Source: Chiridota heheva
Taxonomy: Eukaryota; Echinodermata; Holothuroidea; Apodida; Chiridotidae
Length of the DNA stretch: 64,000 nucleotides
NCBI GenBank assembly: GCA_020152595.1
Contig: JAIGNY010002764.1
Coordinates: 17,501-81,500, forward strand
Direction: 5' to 3'
The notes below the pieces were generated by a model that searched no databases, had not been told where the DNA came from, and saw only the letters and a list, made by a program, of their open reading frames with translations. Position numbers and translations under genes: made by a program. This document shows positions 45,005-56,289 of the stretch, one piece after another. Each line of letters starts with the position of its first letter. Positions within the stretch are counted from its first letter, which is position 1.

Positions 45005-46180
45005 GTCTGTGACGCTTTGCTTGTAAATACGATATCTCCCGAACAGTACATCTATACCTATGTTATATTTGGTACATAGATGCATATTGACCAATTGGGT
45101 TTTGAGTATTTTTAGTATTGATATCGTGCTTGGGTTTTTAGTATTGACATCGTGCTTGGGTTTTTAGTATTGACATCGTGAATATTAATGAGTTGGCGTA
45201 GCAAAAATGTCAATATCTTCAAATGCTCATATTTTGAAAACCATAAGTCTGCAAGTTTTGTATCTTCTTTGGCATAAATGAGATGTTAGGGTTGGTGTAG
45301 ATGCCCATCTTATAGAAGTGTTCAAAATCACTGATATGAATTGTGGGCGGGGCATAATGTGGTTTTACTGAAAACAGCTTGTAAAAACGGTATCTGTGAA
45401 CCATACATCAGTGGCATGTCATATTTGGCACATAGATGCATCATGACCCATAGATGGCCCCTATTAGTTTGGTATCGATATCCTGCATATTAATGAGTGG
45501 GCGGGGCAAAGTATAAAAAACTTCAAATGCTCATATTTTAATAACCATTTAGGTTTTGTATCATTTTTGGCAGAAATAAAGTGCTAGGATTGAGGTAGAA
45601 GCCCATCTAATAATGTTCAAAATCACCGATATGAATTGTGGGCGGAGTATCATGTGGTATTACTGAAAACATCTCGTAGGCACGGTATCTTGTGAACCAT
45701 TCATCAGTGGCATGTCAAATTTGGCACATTGATTAATCATGACTCAAAGATGGTCCTATTGTTTTTGGTTTCGATATCGTCATATTAATGAGTGGGCGTG
45801 GCTTAGTGCAATAATGTTTAAAATCACTGATATGATTTGTGAGCGGAGCATCATGTGGTTTTATAGTAAATTTTGGCACATTGATTAATCATGACTCAAA
45901 GTGGTCCTATTGTTTTTGGTTTCGATATCGTCATATTAATGAGTGGGCGTGGCTTAGTGCAATAATGTTTAGAATCACTGATATGAATTGTGGGCGGAGC
46001 ATCATGTGGTTTGACTGAAAACGGCTTGTAAACAAACCATTCATCAGTGGCATGTCAAATTTGGCACATTGATTAATTGTGACTCAAAGATGTTCCTATT
46101 GTTTTTGGTTTCGATATCCTGCATATTAATGAGTGGGTGGGGCTTAGTGCATCTTGAATCTTGAATTTTTGAAATCTTTA
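45005..46180 (+). repeat. Long-unit degenerate tandem repeat (about 150-300 bp units)
   Basis: Units begin at TTTCGATATC(C)TGCATATTAATGAG or a variant (about 45176, 45481, 45776, 45926, 46119). They share AATTGTGGGCGGAGCATCAT, CATCAGTGGCATGTCA and ATTTGGCACATTGATTAATC. Units 1-2 are near 300 bp; the next are about 150 and 193 bp through internal deletions. Confidence 0.88.
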
Positions 46181-46602
46181 CAAGTGCATGTCAGTTTTGC
46201 TTCTTATGTGAAATGCTTATGTTGTTAGATAGTGCGCACATGTTTATGTTGTTAAAATGTCATATTCAATCATTAATTAATTTTGAAATTAAAAATATAC
46301 ATCTGGACTCCACCCACAACCTGTAAATTTCTTTTAAATTAATCTCTTTCATACTGGTGTGAATTACTACCCTTTCATAAACCTAAGTTCCTTTGTCTGT
46401 TGTCTATAATAGTATTATTGTTCTTCCAGGACAAGCACTAGATGAATTAATAGACAGTGGCGTGACTGCCACCTTTGAATTGCATTTAAAGTGCATTCCT
46501 TCTCAATGCTGAACAATCGCAACAGTTGTAAAGGATGTTTCACCGGTTGGTCATCATTAAACACTTTGCATAATTATCTAAAAGCTTAAAAGAAACAAAT
46601 AC

Positions 46603-46760
46603 TTTGGTCTAGTGGTCATATTATGACATTGCCAAGTTAGATGTCCCTGGTTCAATTCCCGGCGGGTCCTCATCCATCAGTTCTTCACAGGTGGATTATC
46701 TCTATATAACCTTAACTGTTGAAGACTGGATGTAAAATATTCTATATATCTATGTACATT
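46603..46760 (+). mobile_element. tRNA-derived SINE-like fragment
   Basis: A-box-like TTTGGTCTAGTGGTC and B-box-like GGTTCAATTCCCGG (near 46649), with tRNA-like spacing and a short 3' body. No duplication of the target was recognised. Confidence 0.5.
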
Positions 46761-46825
46761 TTAAAACTAATGTAAAAACTTCTCAGTTTGTAGTGTATTA
46801 GCACCTACCAATCAAATTAGGATTC

Positions 46826-47842
46826 ATTCGCACAACTAGGGGAGGGGGAATTGACATCAAAGAGTCGTTCGCACATCTAGGGGAGGAAAAATTGACATCA
46901 AAGAGTCGTTCGCACATCTAGGGGAGGAGGAATTGACATCAAAGAGTCGTTCGCACATCTGGGGAGGAGGAATTGACATCAAAGAGTCGTTCGCACATCT
47001 AGGGAGGAAAAATTGACATCAAAGAGTCGTCCGCACATCTAGGGGAGGGGAAATTGACATCAAAGAGTCGTTCGCACATCTAGGGGAGGAGGAATTGACA
47101 TCAAAGAGTCGTTCGCACAACTAGGGGAGGAGGAATTGGCATCAAAGAGTCGTTCGCACAACTAGGGGAGGGGGAATTGACATCAAAGAGTCGTTCGCAC
47201 AACTAGGGAGGGGAATTGACATCAAAGAGTCGTTCGCACATCTAGGGAGGAGGAATTGACATCAAAGAGTCGTTCGCACATCTAGGGAGGAGGAATTGAC
47301 ATCAAAGAGTCGTTCGCACAACTAGGGAGGGGAATTGACATCAAAGAGTCGTTCGCACATCTAGGGAGGAGGAATTGACATCAAAGAGTCGTCCGCACAA
47401 CTAGGGAGGGGAATTGACATCAAAGAGTCGTTAGCACGACTAGGGGGGGAATTGACATCAAAGAGTCGTTCGCACATCTAGGGGAGGGGGAATTGACATC
47501 AAAGAGTCGTTTGCACATCTAGGGAGGAGGAATTGACATCAAAGAGTCGTTCGCACATCTAGGGAGGAGGAATTGACATTAAAGAGTCGTTCGCACATCT
47601 AGGGGAGGAGGAATTGACATCAAAGAGTCGTTCGCACAACTAGGGGAGGGGGAATTGACATCAAAGAGTCGTTCGCACAACTAGGGGAGGGAGAATTGAC
47701 ATCAAAGAGTCGTTTGCACAACTAGGGGAGGGAAATTGACATCAAAGAGTCGTTCGCACAACTAGGGGAGGGGGAATTGGCATCAAAGAGTCGTTCGCAC
47801 AACTAGGGGAGGGGGAATTGACATCAAAAGTCGTTCGCACAA
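46826..47842 (+). repeat. 41-bp satellite-like array, about 25 copies
   Basis: The unit is GTTCGCACATCTAGGGGAGG followed by AGGAATTGACATCAAAGAGTC. It varies mainly as ACATCTAGG versus ACAACTAGG and in the length of the G run. Variant types are interspersed, which suggests repeated unequal exchange. Confidence 0.97.
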
Positions 47843-48186
47843 TCAAAGTTGCTATTGCTTTAAAAACCTGCTTTATATGACTAATATTCTACATTTCTCT
47901 GTTTGGAGAGGAAGGGGCCATGAAACATGCTGGATGGAAATTCAAATAGGGTCTCATTGCGGGCTCCAACTGATTAACAAAATGAAATTCAGCAGATCTC
48001 AATATCCTCAGATGTTGATTATAATGTAAAGAATGACATTCAATAGGAGTCCATAAAATAACGTTATCATTCCACCTGCCTACAACAGCTTCTAGAAAAA
48101 CAAATAGTACGTTTGATAGTTGGCGCCAGCGGCGTCAGTGCGAGCGCGTACCTTAGCGGCGTGAGATTTTAGGGGGCGCTTAAGAA
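47843..48186. other. Short spacer between two arrays
   Basis: Unique-looking sequence. A GGCGCC-containing stretch at 48120-48160 (GTTGGCGCCAGCGGCGTCAG) is GC-rich for this region. Confidence 0.4.
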
Positions 48187-48300
48187 CCCCTAGTGGGGTC
48201 CACTGTCAGCCCCTAGTGGGGTCCACTGTCAGCACCTAGTGGGGTCTACTGTCAGCCCCTAGTGGGGTCTACTGTCAGCCCCTAGTGGGTTCCACTGTCA
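48187..48300 (+). repeat. 23-bp tandem repeat, five copies
   Basis: The unit is CCCTAGTGGGGTCCACTGTC plus AGC, with single-base variants (TCTACTG, AGCACC). Confidence 0.95.
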
Positions 48301-48544
48301 ATGGCAAAGCGCGGTGGGGATCCTGGTGGCGAAGCTTTCGGAAGCTCTGCGATTTTTCTTATTTGAAGGATTAAATATCGATCCGAATCAGCATAGACTG
48401 ATAGAATGTCCGTTTTTGAGTTATCTTTGTCAGTTTGTGGAAAGAGCTCGCCATCCGTCTTCCGTTTAAGGGATCATTGAAGTTCAGCTGCATAACAGCA
48501 GCGTATGATATTTGACATTAGGGGATGTTATCATCTGTTCCCAA

Positions 48545-48985
48545 AACCTACACAAATATACGAGTCTCTTATCACGGTCCAAGAACTATTTGTAAAGGGG
48601 AAGAGGTGGGGGTCTTAAAAATTATTGGAGATTTGGCAAAATTTCCCGAAAATGGAGGAAATTTCCGAAAATTGAAGAAAACTTCTCGAAAATGAAGAAA
48701 ATTTAAAACAAATTAAAGAAAATTTCCCAAATATTGCTAGAAACTTTGCGAATGTTTTTGAAAAATGAAAGAACTTGCCCGAAAATGAAGGAAATTGAAG
48801 ATAGATTTTCCAAAAATTGACGGTTTCCGGAAGAAAAGAAGCCATGGAAAAGAAGTGCATGGAATCTGACTCTTCAGAATAAATTATTTAAACCTCCATT
48901 ACATTGTGATTGGGAGGGGGAAGGATGGGGTACTTGGCCCCAATAAAATCATCAGATTATTGTCCCCGGTTTCTACGCCACTGAC
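48545..48985. mobile_element. Dispersed repeat with internal 21-bp degenerate tandem units, reference copy
   Basis: Order: GTCTCTTATCACGGTCCAAG, CTATTTGTAAAGGGG, then about ten degenerate units of GAAATTTCCCGAAAATTGAA, CATGGAATCTGACTC, TTTAAACCTCCATTA, a G-rich stretch, and CTACGCCACTG at the end. The terminal word is the complement of the CAGTGGCGTAG start seen at other elements, suggesting hAT-type ends. Confidence 0.6.
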
Positions 48986-49049
48986 AGACTGATATGTGAA
49001 GTAATAATTGATATCGGCCAAAAATTCTTTAGCATCTGAGGATATTGAG

Positions 49050-49500
49050 CTGTCGAGATCTGCTTAATACGAAAATTGATGGAAATTTCATGCAAATGAA
49101 GGATATTTTACGAAAATTTAGGGAAATGTTCGGAAATTAAAGAGAACTTCTCGAAAAATGAAGAAATTTTCCTGAAAACGAAGGAAATTGCACTAAAATT
49201 TTAGCATATTACACGAAAATGAAAAACAAATTCTCAAAAATTGAACAAATTTTCCCAAAAAATCAAGATATTTGACGAAAAATAAAGGAAATTTCCCGAA
49301 ACTTTTCAAAAATGGAAAAACAAATTTACAGAAAATGAAGAAAAAGGCACAATAATGAAGGAAATTGCGAAAATTGAAGGCAATTTTTCCCAAATGGAAG
49401 ATTTCCAGGAGAAAAGAAGTCATGGAATATGACTCTTAAAAATCAATTCGTTAGACCTTCATTATTCAGGGGAGGGTGGGGGGTGTACCAAAATTGTGAC
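49050..49500. repeat. Adjacent copy of the same dispersed repeat
   Basis: Degenerate units at 49075-49400, then GGAGAAAAGAAGTCATGGAA, TGACTCTTAAAAATCAATTC, GTTAGACCTTCATTATT and a GGGGAGGGTGGGGGG stretch, matching the right part of the 48.5-kb copy. Confidence 0.65.
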
Positions 49501-49879
49501 ATGTGTTTGATTAATCAGGGACTTGTTATAGACCAATTTCTTCACCAGAAGCCAACAATTGAGCATTTTAACCCATACCAAAATTCGGGCAATCGCTCTA
49601 TTTTTTGGACAAAAGTCATCTCCCACTCCCCCAATATAAGCACGTGCCCATATGCCTATGCTCAAGACCTATGAATAGCATATGTGGGCATGTCTGTTAT
49701 TGCATCGGTATCAGGACCTTAATCCACTTACCTATTTACAGAAAAAAGGTTTATTTGTTGAAAGTTAAACCATTTACACAAGAATGTTGTATAATTACGT
49801 TAAAAGTTAAAGGAAATTATGCCTGTATATGGAAGATTTATAAAAATGTCCTAATATGCCGATACCTTTTTCACTCGAA

Positions 49880-50300
49880 GGGAGGCTCGTCTCAGTAAAA
49901 TTGTGTAATTAGAAAGGATGCGAATATTTGACGTCATTTCCGGTTGTGAAGAAGATCCATGTACTGTTTGTTTGTATTGTCATGACACTGGCACCCACGT
50001 TGTGTGTGCCGAGTTTAATGCGCACTGTGACGACTGGACGAGAAACGTGGTTATTTTCAACGTGTTCTTGTTTCTTCAGAAAGAAAAAGCGAAAGTAAAA
50101 TATTAGTATAAAAATACTATAATACTAGTCATTAGACTGAGAAAAAAAAAAAGAGATAAAAGCAAAAGTAGAAATAAACGATTGTATGGGGGCTCGAACC
50201 AAAGAGCTTCTAAGCTCTTTCCTCGAACTCACGACTGTTTGTTTGAAAAACATTCATAACTCATCAAAAAGTTACGAAAATTGGGCTCGCAGTTTTTCAA
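49880..50300 (-). mobile_element. tRNA-derived SINE, second copy, with a hairpin inserted in the B box
   Basis: The body matches 19147-19430 (GGAGGCTCGTCTCAGTAAAA, TGACGTCATTTCCGGTTGTG, AGATCCATGTACTG, GAAAGAAAAAGCGAAAGTAA). The B-box word CTCGAAC appears twice, at 50193-50199 and 50222-50228. Between the two lies a 22-bp insert containing the perfect hairpin AAAGAGCTT-CT-AAGCTCTTT (50201-50220). Confidence 0.7.
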
Positions 50301-50302
50301 AG

Positions 50303-50623
50303 CCCTCCTGGTAGATTAAGGATTAACCAACTGTGCTGTCACATGTGATGAGCTAAGCCCTGGTAGATTAAGGGTTAACCAACTGGGCTGTTACATGTGA
50401 TGAACTTCACAGCAAGCCCTGGTAGATTAAGGGTTAACTAATTGTGCTGGCACATGTGACCCTGGTAGATTAAGGGTTAACCAACTGGGCTGTCACATGT
50501 GATGAGCTAAGCCCTGGTAGATTAATTGTGCTGGCACATGTGACCCTGGTAGATTAAGGTTGACCAAGTGGGCTGTCACATGGTTAACCAAACTGGGCTG
50601 TCACATGTGATGAGCTTCACAGC
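50303..50623 (-). repeat. About 50-bp tandem repeat derived from the SINE A-box region
   Basis: Units of CCCTGGTAGATTAAGGGTTA followed by ACCAACTGGGCTGTCACATG and TGATGAGCT(T/A)A. On the minus strand each holds CAGCCCAGTTGGTTAACCC, the A box of the neighbouring SINE. Six to seven units, some shortened. Confidence 0.85.
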
Positions 50624-50639
50624 TTTCTAATAAATATAC

Positions 50640-51878
50640 CTTGCAGTACGAGACAACGAATCGCCAAAGCAACAATGAACCAATCCAAACATTTGAAAGA
50701 AATGTTGAATTGTGCCCATATGACAATTTCGCCTCTTTAATTATTTGATTACTACGTTCGCAATGAAAGTAACACATGTTTTGTTGATATCCAAGACAAC
50801 TAAGATTCATGATCAGAAAATTGTTTTCTGCAGTTCTTCTCATATCATGTGATTGTTAGAAAATGTACACGTTCTTGTAGTATGCATGACTGAATATTGA
50901 ATTTTATGAAATTGTTTGATTTATGTTCTACGCATAAAAAGACTTCAAATTTACTGTTCCCTCAAACTATCAAAAAACGAAAACTGATAGATCACGTGAT
51001 GGATACATCCTCAAGTTTTCTTTTGGTCCTGGGACTTATGGGTAATTTTTCAGTTGACTTGTGCTGGTTTATATCAAGTTTCCTAACTAAAAATGTGTAA
51101 TATTTCTACCCCAAACATTCCAAATTCCCATAGAATTCAAGATTTGTTTACTTTCAAATGCCTCAAATCCAGGAGCTTAGTCCCCTTACCCTACCGGGGC
51201 TTCGCACCTGGACCCGACCAGGGCCCCTGGCGGTCCCCTGAACTCAGTGGTGTATAGCTAAATTGTGAGCTAGGGGGCTCCTCTTCCCGAAAGTTATCGA
51301 CGTGCAACAATATGCGTTATCTTCTCCGAAATATGCGGTTATTAGACATTTTCGACGAAGCTCACCCCCCCCCCCCCCCCCTTCCTCCCGATGCCTGAAC
51401 CACCTGGGGGATCCATTGGGAACACCCAAGGCCTTATGTAGCTCTCTTTTGCTCAATGGTATAAGGACACAATATGTGATACACAAATGCATTTTCCCGA
51501 TTATTGCATGTGGTCCCCGTGGTCCCCACAGATTAGAATTAAGCCCCACAGCTTGGAATGAGCTTTTAACGTTTAATAAAATGCCATAAAATTCCAAAAT
51601 CGACGGCAAAAATTACCAAAAAAATGTCAAATTTGGCATCTCCCACCCATAGTTTGGCATTTTGGGTGTTAAATTTTTCCAAAAAGAAATCCCTCTTTAT
51701 TCAAAATCCTCCCTCCCCCCCCCCTCCCCCCTTTCCCTCTCCTCCCCCACCGAAAAAATACACATGGGGGAAATTCACCTTAAATTCTGAACCTTAGTGT
51801 GAACACTGTGCTTGCCTGTGTTGTACGCACGACTACGACACTGCACAGTTTTGTTTTATTCTTTCCTATCTTTGGTGG
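50640..51878. other. Intergenic sequence with C-rich tracts
   Basis: A C run at 51366-51381, a C/T tract at 51710-51750, and a CAGTGGTGTATAGCTA word at 51248 reminiscent of hAT-like starts. No gene was recognised. Confidence 0.4.
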
Positions 51879-52172
51879 CTATTAAAATATCGGATTGGCA
51901 CCGGAACTTTTCGTCTGCATTCCTTAACGTTGCCAATTTACATGATTTTTGGGAGTAAAAACGCCATAAATTTTTGATTTAGCATTGCTGAAATTTATTG
52001 TAGCGCCGTAACCATTAAAATACAATCTTCAATAATTAGCACTAAATTTAAAGTCCATATTTTCTTCATTAAATGATTTTTTATTTTATTTTTAAAACTC
52101 AATTAAAAGATGGCGGATTTTGCGCATGGAGTTTACAATACTAGACCTGACGCGTTCTGAGGGCCACGACAG
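51879..52172 (+). repeat. Dispersed repeat, copy 2 of a pair with 37567-37866
   Basis: Same words in the same order as copy 1, with small indels. The downstream flanks differ, so the shared unit ends at about the GGCCACGACAGAAA word. Confidence 0.85.
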
Positions 52173-53295
52173 AAATATTAATGTATAAGATCGACGATCG
52201 TGTGTGTGTGAGTGTAATGTCGCTTCTACGTTTCCGTAGTATCATGCTATTGCTTGTATTTTTCTTAATGAAGAAGAGCGCCAACTTCGGTTTATCACAC
52301 CGCATCTACATCTTTCAGGCTGCCCTCTGTCCGATGAAATTGTCCGTTAAAACTTGAAAATACAATAAGAAAATAACCATTAAGCCGCTGTAAGATAGCA
52401 CGCATAGAACGATATGCATACTTGAACCGTAACTCATCACCATTTATTTGTACATAGTTAATTATTGGCAAGAGTTTTACGATCTATGAACATCTCAGAA
52501 CAGTGGACTTTATCCGAGGCATATTTATACTTGGTCATCACATTCGTTGTGGAGTTGTAAATTGAATTGTGAACTTTTTCCACTGACTTTTGTTTTACTC
52601 TTTGAAACAGTAAACTCAATTGACAAACGAAATTAACATTCTACAAGCTGATGTGGTAAGTGCGTTTAGTTCTTACATTATTTTGAAGAAGAAAATATAA
52701 ATTATATCTGTTTTATATTTCCATTCGCACAATCACATTACTTACGCCAGGTTGATCTGTTTATGGAGAAAACGAATCCCTACGAACAGACGAATTCTCA
52801 TGGTGAAACGAGTTTTCCGAGTTCATGTGTACAATCCGCATAGACGCAAGATTTGGATTTGGGGGTGCAAGGGGGCATAGTCCCTCACATTTTTCAATGT
52901 TTATGTCTTGTGTATGGTGATTGTTTGTATTTTAGGGTGATTTTCTGATCTCCCCCCCCCCCCTTCCCACCTTCACACACAAAATTTCAGTGGGTGAATC
53001 CCGCTTAATGTGCACCATATATGTATAATTGCATCTTACATATAGTTAAAGCTGTCATTAAAACAATACATTAGTGACGTGTTGAATGTTATATAAATGT
53101 GTTTACTAGTCCCAGAGAAACTTGAAGGATTACTAATAGGCGGATGTAAGAGATTATGATTGAACAGTAGGAGGTACCAAACATGATTGGAGGAGGAGAA
53201 GGGAGGGGGGAGGTGGGAGGGGGGATTTCTTTTAACTATACATTAAATTCAAGCATGTTTATTCTTTATTACAAAAACAATGATTAGCAAATCTT
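52173..53295. other. Intergenic sequence, one possible leader exon donor
   Basis: CTGATGTG followed by GTAAGTGCG at 52654 is a good donor sequence after an ATG. No acceptor partner or coding exon follows, so I do not call an exon. C-rich and G-rich tracts lie at 52955-52970 and 53185-53226. Confidence 0.3.
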
Positions 53296-53528
53296 TGGCG
53301 CTTTAAGTGCGCCTTATCCCCTATGACGAGCCGCGGTAAGTGCGCCCCTTGCCATATGACGAGCCGCAGTAAGTGCGCCCCTTTCCCCTATAACGAGCCG
53401 CCCCTTGCTTATATGACGATCCGCGGTGAGTGCGTCCCCTTTCCTTATGACGAGCCGCGGTAAGTGTGCTCCTTGCCCCTATGACGAGCGGCGGTAAATG
53501 CTCCCCTTGCCCCTATGACGAGCGCCCA
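53296..53528 (+). repeat. About 34-bp CpG-rich tandem repeat, six to seven copies
   Basis: The unit is ATGACGAGCCGCGGTAAGTG followed by CGCCCCTTGCCCCT, with strong variation. It is markedly richer in CG dinucleotides than the neighbouring sequence. Confidence 0.9.
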
Positions 53529-54849
53529 CTGTTCTCCAATTAAGAGCAATCAATGATAATCAACTATGCTATTTTTTACACAGCATTAACATGGTAGCAT
53601 CTAATAATAACATGGTAGCATCTATAAAAACCCTGGTATAAACTGATTTAGATGATACATGTTTAAGCTATTAAAGGAAATCGCTCGGCTCAAGAAATTC
53701 ATAAAACAACGCGGATAAATCCAGTGTTAAAGTCCATTTTTTTCCCCGGTCCTTATTTCCTAAGAAATATCTAGTGAATTTGGTCCCCTCCGGCCTGATT
53801 TTACTAGGTTATTTACTGATGAGTCTGTACAGTTCCTTCAATTAATTTTGTGTACTGAAGTGATAAGCTAAAACCTAAGTTAGTAATATTTATGTACGGA
53901 ATCTAGCACCGCTGTACTCGTAGAATTTGTCCATGAACAGAAAATGGTTTCCAGTAAACACTTCGGTAAAAAAGAAATATAATATTTTCTTCGATCTGGG
54001 CAGTACCCATCGGGATCATACACTAAAAAAAAGAAAAAAAGCGTGCTTTACGCAAAACGGCAGTACATGAACTGTAAATTGTAATGATCATTTATAATGT
54101 AACGTTAGTGTTAATCCTTTGGGCCCAGGTCCCAGTCGAAACTCCCAACATTAATGCTCATGGGAGAAATAGACGTAGGCCCTATGCCTACGTAAGACCT
54201 AGGGCCCTAAGTATTTTCTTGGAAAGAAGAGCCGGGGGCCCAAATTCCTAGCAGACCGTTTTTACAATGAGAGGGGACCAAATTTACTGAAGGGTTACAG
54301 TTTGATTGTCTGGGGGCCAAATTTCCTAAGAAATAAGGGCCAGGGGGGCAGAAATTATTAAGGGGGGGGGGGGTTACATTTACACCGGCAGGAATACACT
54401 TCCCGACTTATTATAACACTTTTTCCCAACGTTCCGATTTCCCCAAGTCATGTTCTACTATTTTCAGATTTTGGTGTAGGCCCACCATTTCCCGATTTTT
54501 CCTGGTTGTGACCAAAAATTATGGAAGTTTAACGAAAATAGATATGCTTACTAAAGTGGAATTCAATTTTTCCAAGGCAATACCCTAAACAGAGCAGTAA
54601 AAACCATGAAATAGCCAAAATTCGCGTCAAAATCGGTCAAAAAATTGATCATTTTTGTGGCATCTTACCCCATGCATCTTATGGTGAATTATTAATGAAA
54701 ATTCAGATGTCACTTTGTGAACAAATTTACAGGGTAAATTTGCGTTTAAAGTTTGGAAAAATAAAAACAGATTTCCCATGTTCATTGAAAAAGGGCGTGA
54801 AACAGTGAAGAAAGCAATTATTTGCAAATATAATATTAGGTTATATTAA
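53529..54849. other. Intergenic sequence, no gene recognised
   Basis: Contains a G run at 54361-54373 and GGGCCC-rich stretches near 54120-54350. No coding motif was found. Confidence 0.4.
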
Positions 54850-55745
54850 AATAGATGCGTGTTAACATAGATGCGTGTTAAAATAGATGCGTGTTAAAAA
54901 TAGATGCGTGTTAAAATAGATGCGTGTTAAAATAGATGCGTGTTAAAATAGATGCGTGTTATAATAGATGCGTGTTATAATAGATGCGTGTTATAATAGA
55001 TGTATGATAGATGCGTGAGTTGTTATAATAGATGCGTGTTATAATAGATGCGTGTTATAATAGATGCGTGCTATAATAGATGCGTGTTATAATAGATGCG
55101 TGTTATAATAGATGCGTGTTATAATAGATGCGTGCTATAATAGATGCGTCTTTTAATAAATGTGTGTTATAATAGATGCGTGCTATAATAGATGCGTGTT
55201 ATAATAGATGCGTGCTATAATAAATGCGTGAGTTGTTATGATAGATGCGTGTTATAATAGATGCGTGTTGTAATAGATGCGTGTCATAATAGATACGTGT
55301 CATAATAGATGCGTGTCATAATAGGTGCGTGTTATAACAGATGCGCATTATAATAGATGCGTGAGTTGTTATAATAGATGCGTGGTATAAAAGATGCGTG
55401 TTATAATAGATGCATGTTATAATAGATGCGTGTCATAATAGATGCGTGTCATAATAGATGCGTGTTATGATAGATGCGTATTATAATAGATGCGTGAGTT
55501 GTTATAATAGATGCGTGTTGTAATAGATGCGTGTTAAAATGGATGCGTGTTATGATAGATGCGTGAGTTGTTATAATAGATGCGTGAGTTGTTTTAATAG
55601 ATGCGTGAGTTGTTATAATAGATGCGTGAGTTGTTTTAATAGATGCGTGAGTTGTTATAATAGATGCGTGTTATAACAGATGCGTGTTTTAATAAATGCG
55701 TATTATAATAAATGCGTGTTGTAATAGATGCGTGTTGTGATAGAT
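54850..55745 (+). repeat. 16-bp tandem repeat array, over fifty copies
   Basis: The unit is AATAGATGCGTGTTAT with single-base variants. In the right third many units carry an insertion giving GATGCGTGAGTTGTTATAAT, and these alternate with plain units, a higher-order pattern. The left third has TTAAAATAG variants, so variant types are zoned along the array. Confidence 0.96.
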
Positions 55746-56289
55746 TATATGCAAATTTGATGAAATTTTGATTTGTGCTATACATTTGTGATGGACCTAT
55801 GATGGGCGGACTACACAAGATCTTTATGCAAATTCTTTCTTAAATCACTGAAAATGATGGGAAGTCTATTTCTGCTAGAATTTAATTAGAGGTATCTTAA
55901 ATACTCAAAAACTTGGGGTCAGAATTTGGCCTTAAACTTTTTTAATCATCTATATCAACGTTATTCAGTTATTAGTACAGTTGTATGGGAGCAGTTTGAA
56001 TCTCGATTATTTCCTCAATTAGTCAATCAAAATATAGCACGATAAAGAAATCGGATGATTTTCATTGACTGAAATTAAGGACGTAAATTTAAAGAAATGC
56101 ATTAAACGTGTTGAGCTGTTTACTCTTTCAAACATCGCAACTTGTTGACTCGCATTAATACGTCATTAATACGTCATTTATCAAGTCTGGATTATCCATC
56201 TGTCCATAGCTGAGAAAATATAGGGCGCTTATGACGTCATTTAAAGACTTCTCTCTTCCGGATTTTAAGGACTTTCTCATGAATAAGAA

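Noticed and set aside
46603..46680. Functional tRNA gene
   Set aside because: A and B boxes are visible, but the arms do not pair into a complete cloverleaf by eye and the element continues into a SINE-like body.
46826..47842. CRISPR array
   Set aside because: Direct repeats are contiguous without unique spacers, in a eukaryotic setting. The same holds for the other tandem arrays.
52560..52670. First exon with ATG directly before a GTAAGT donor
   Set aside because: Only the donor is convincing; no acceptor or coding exon could be linked to it.
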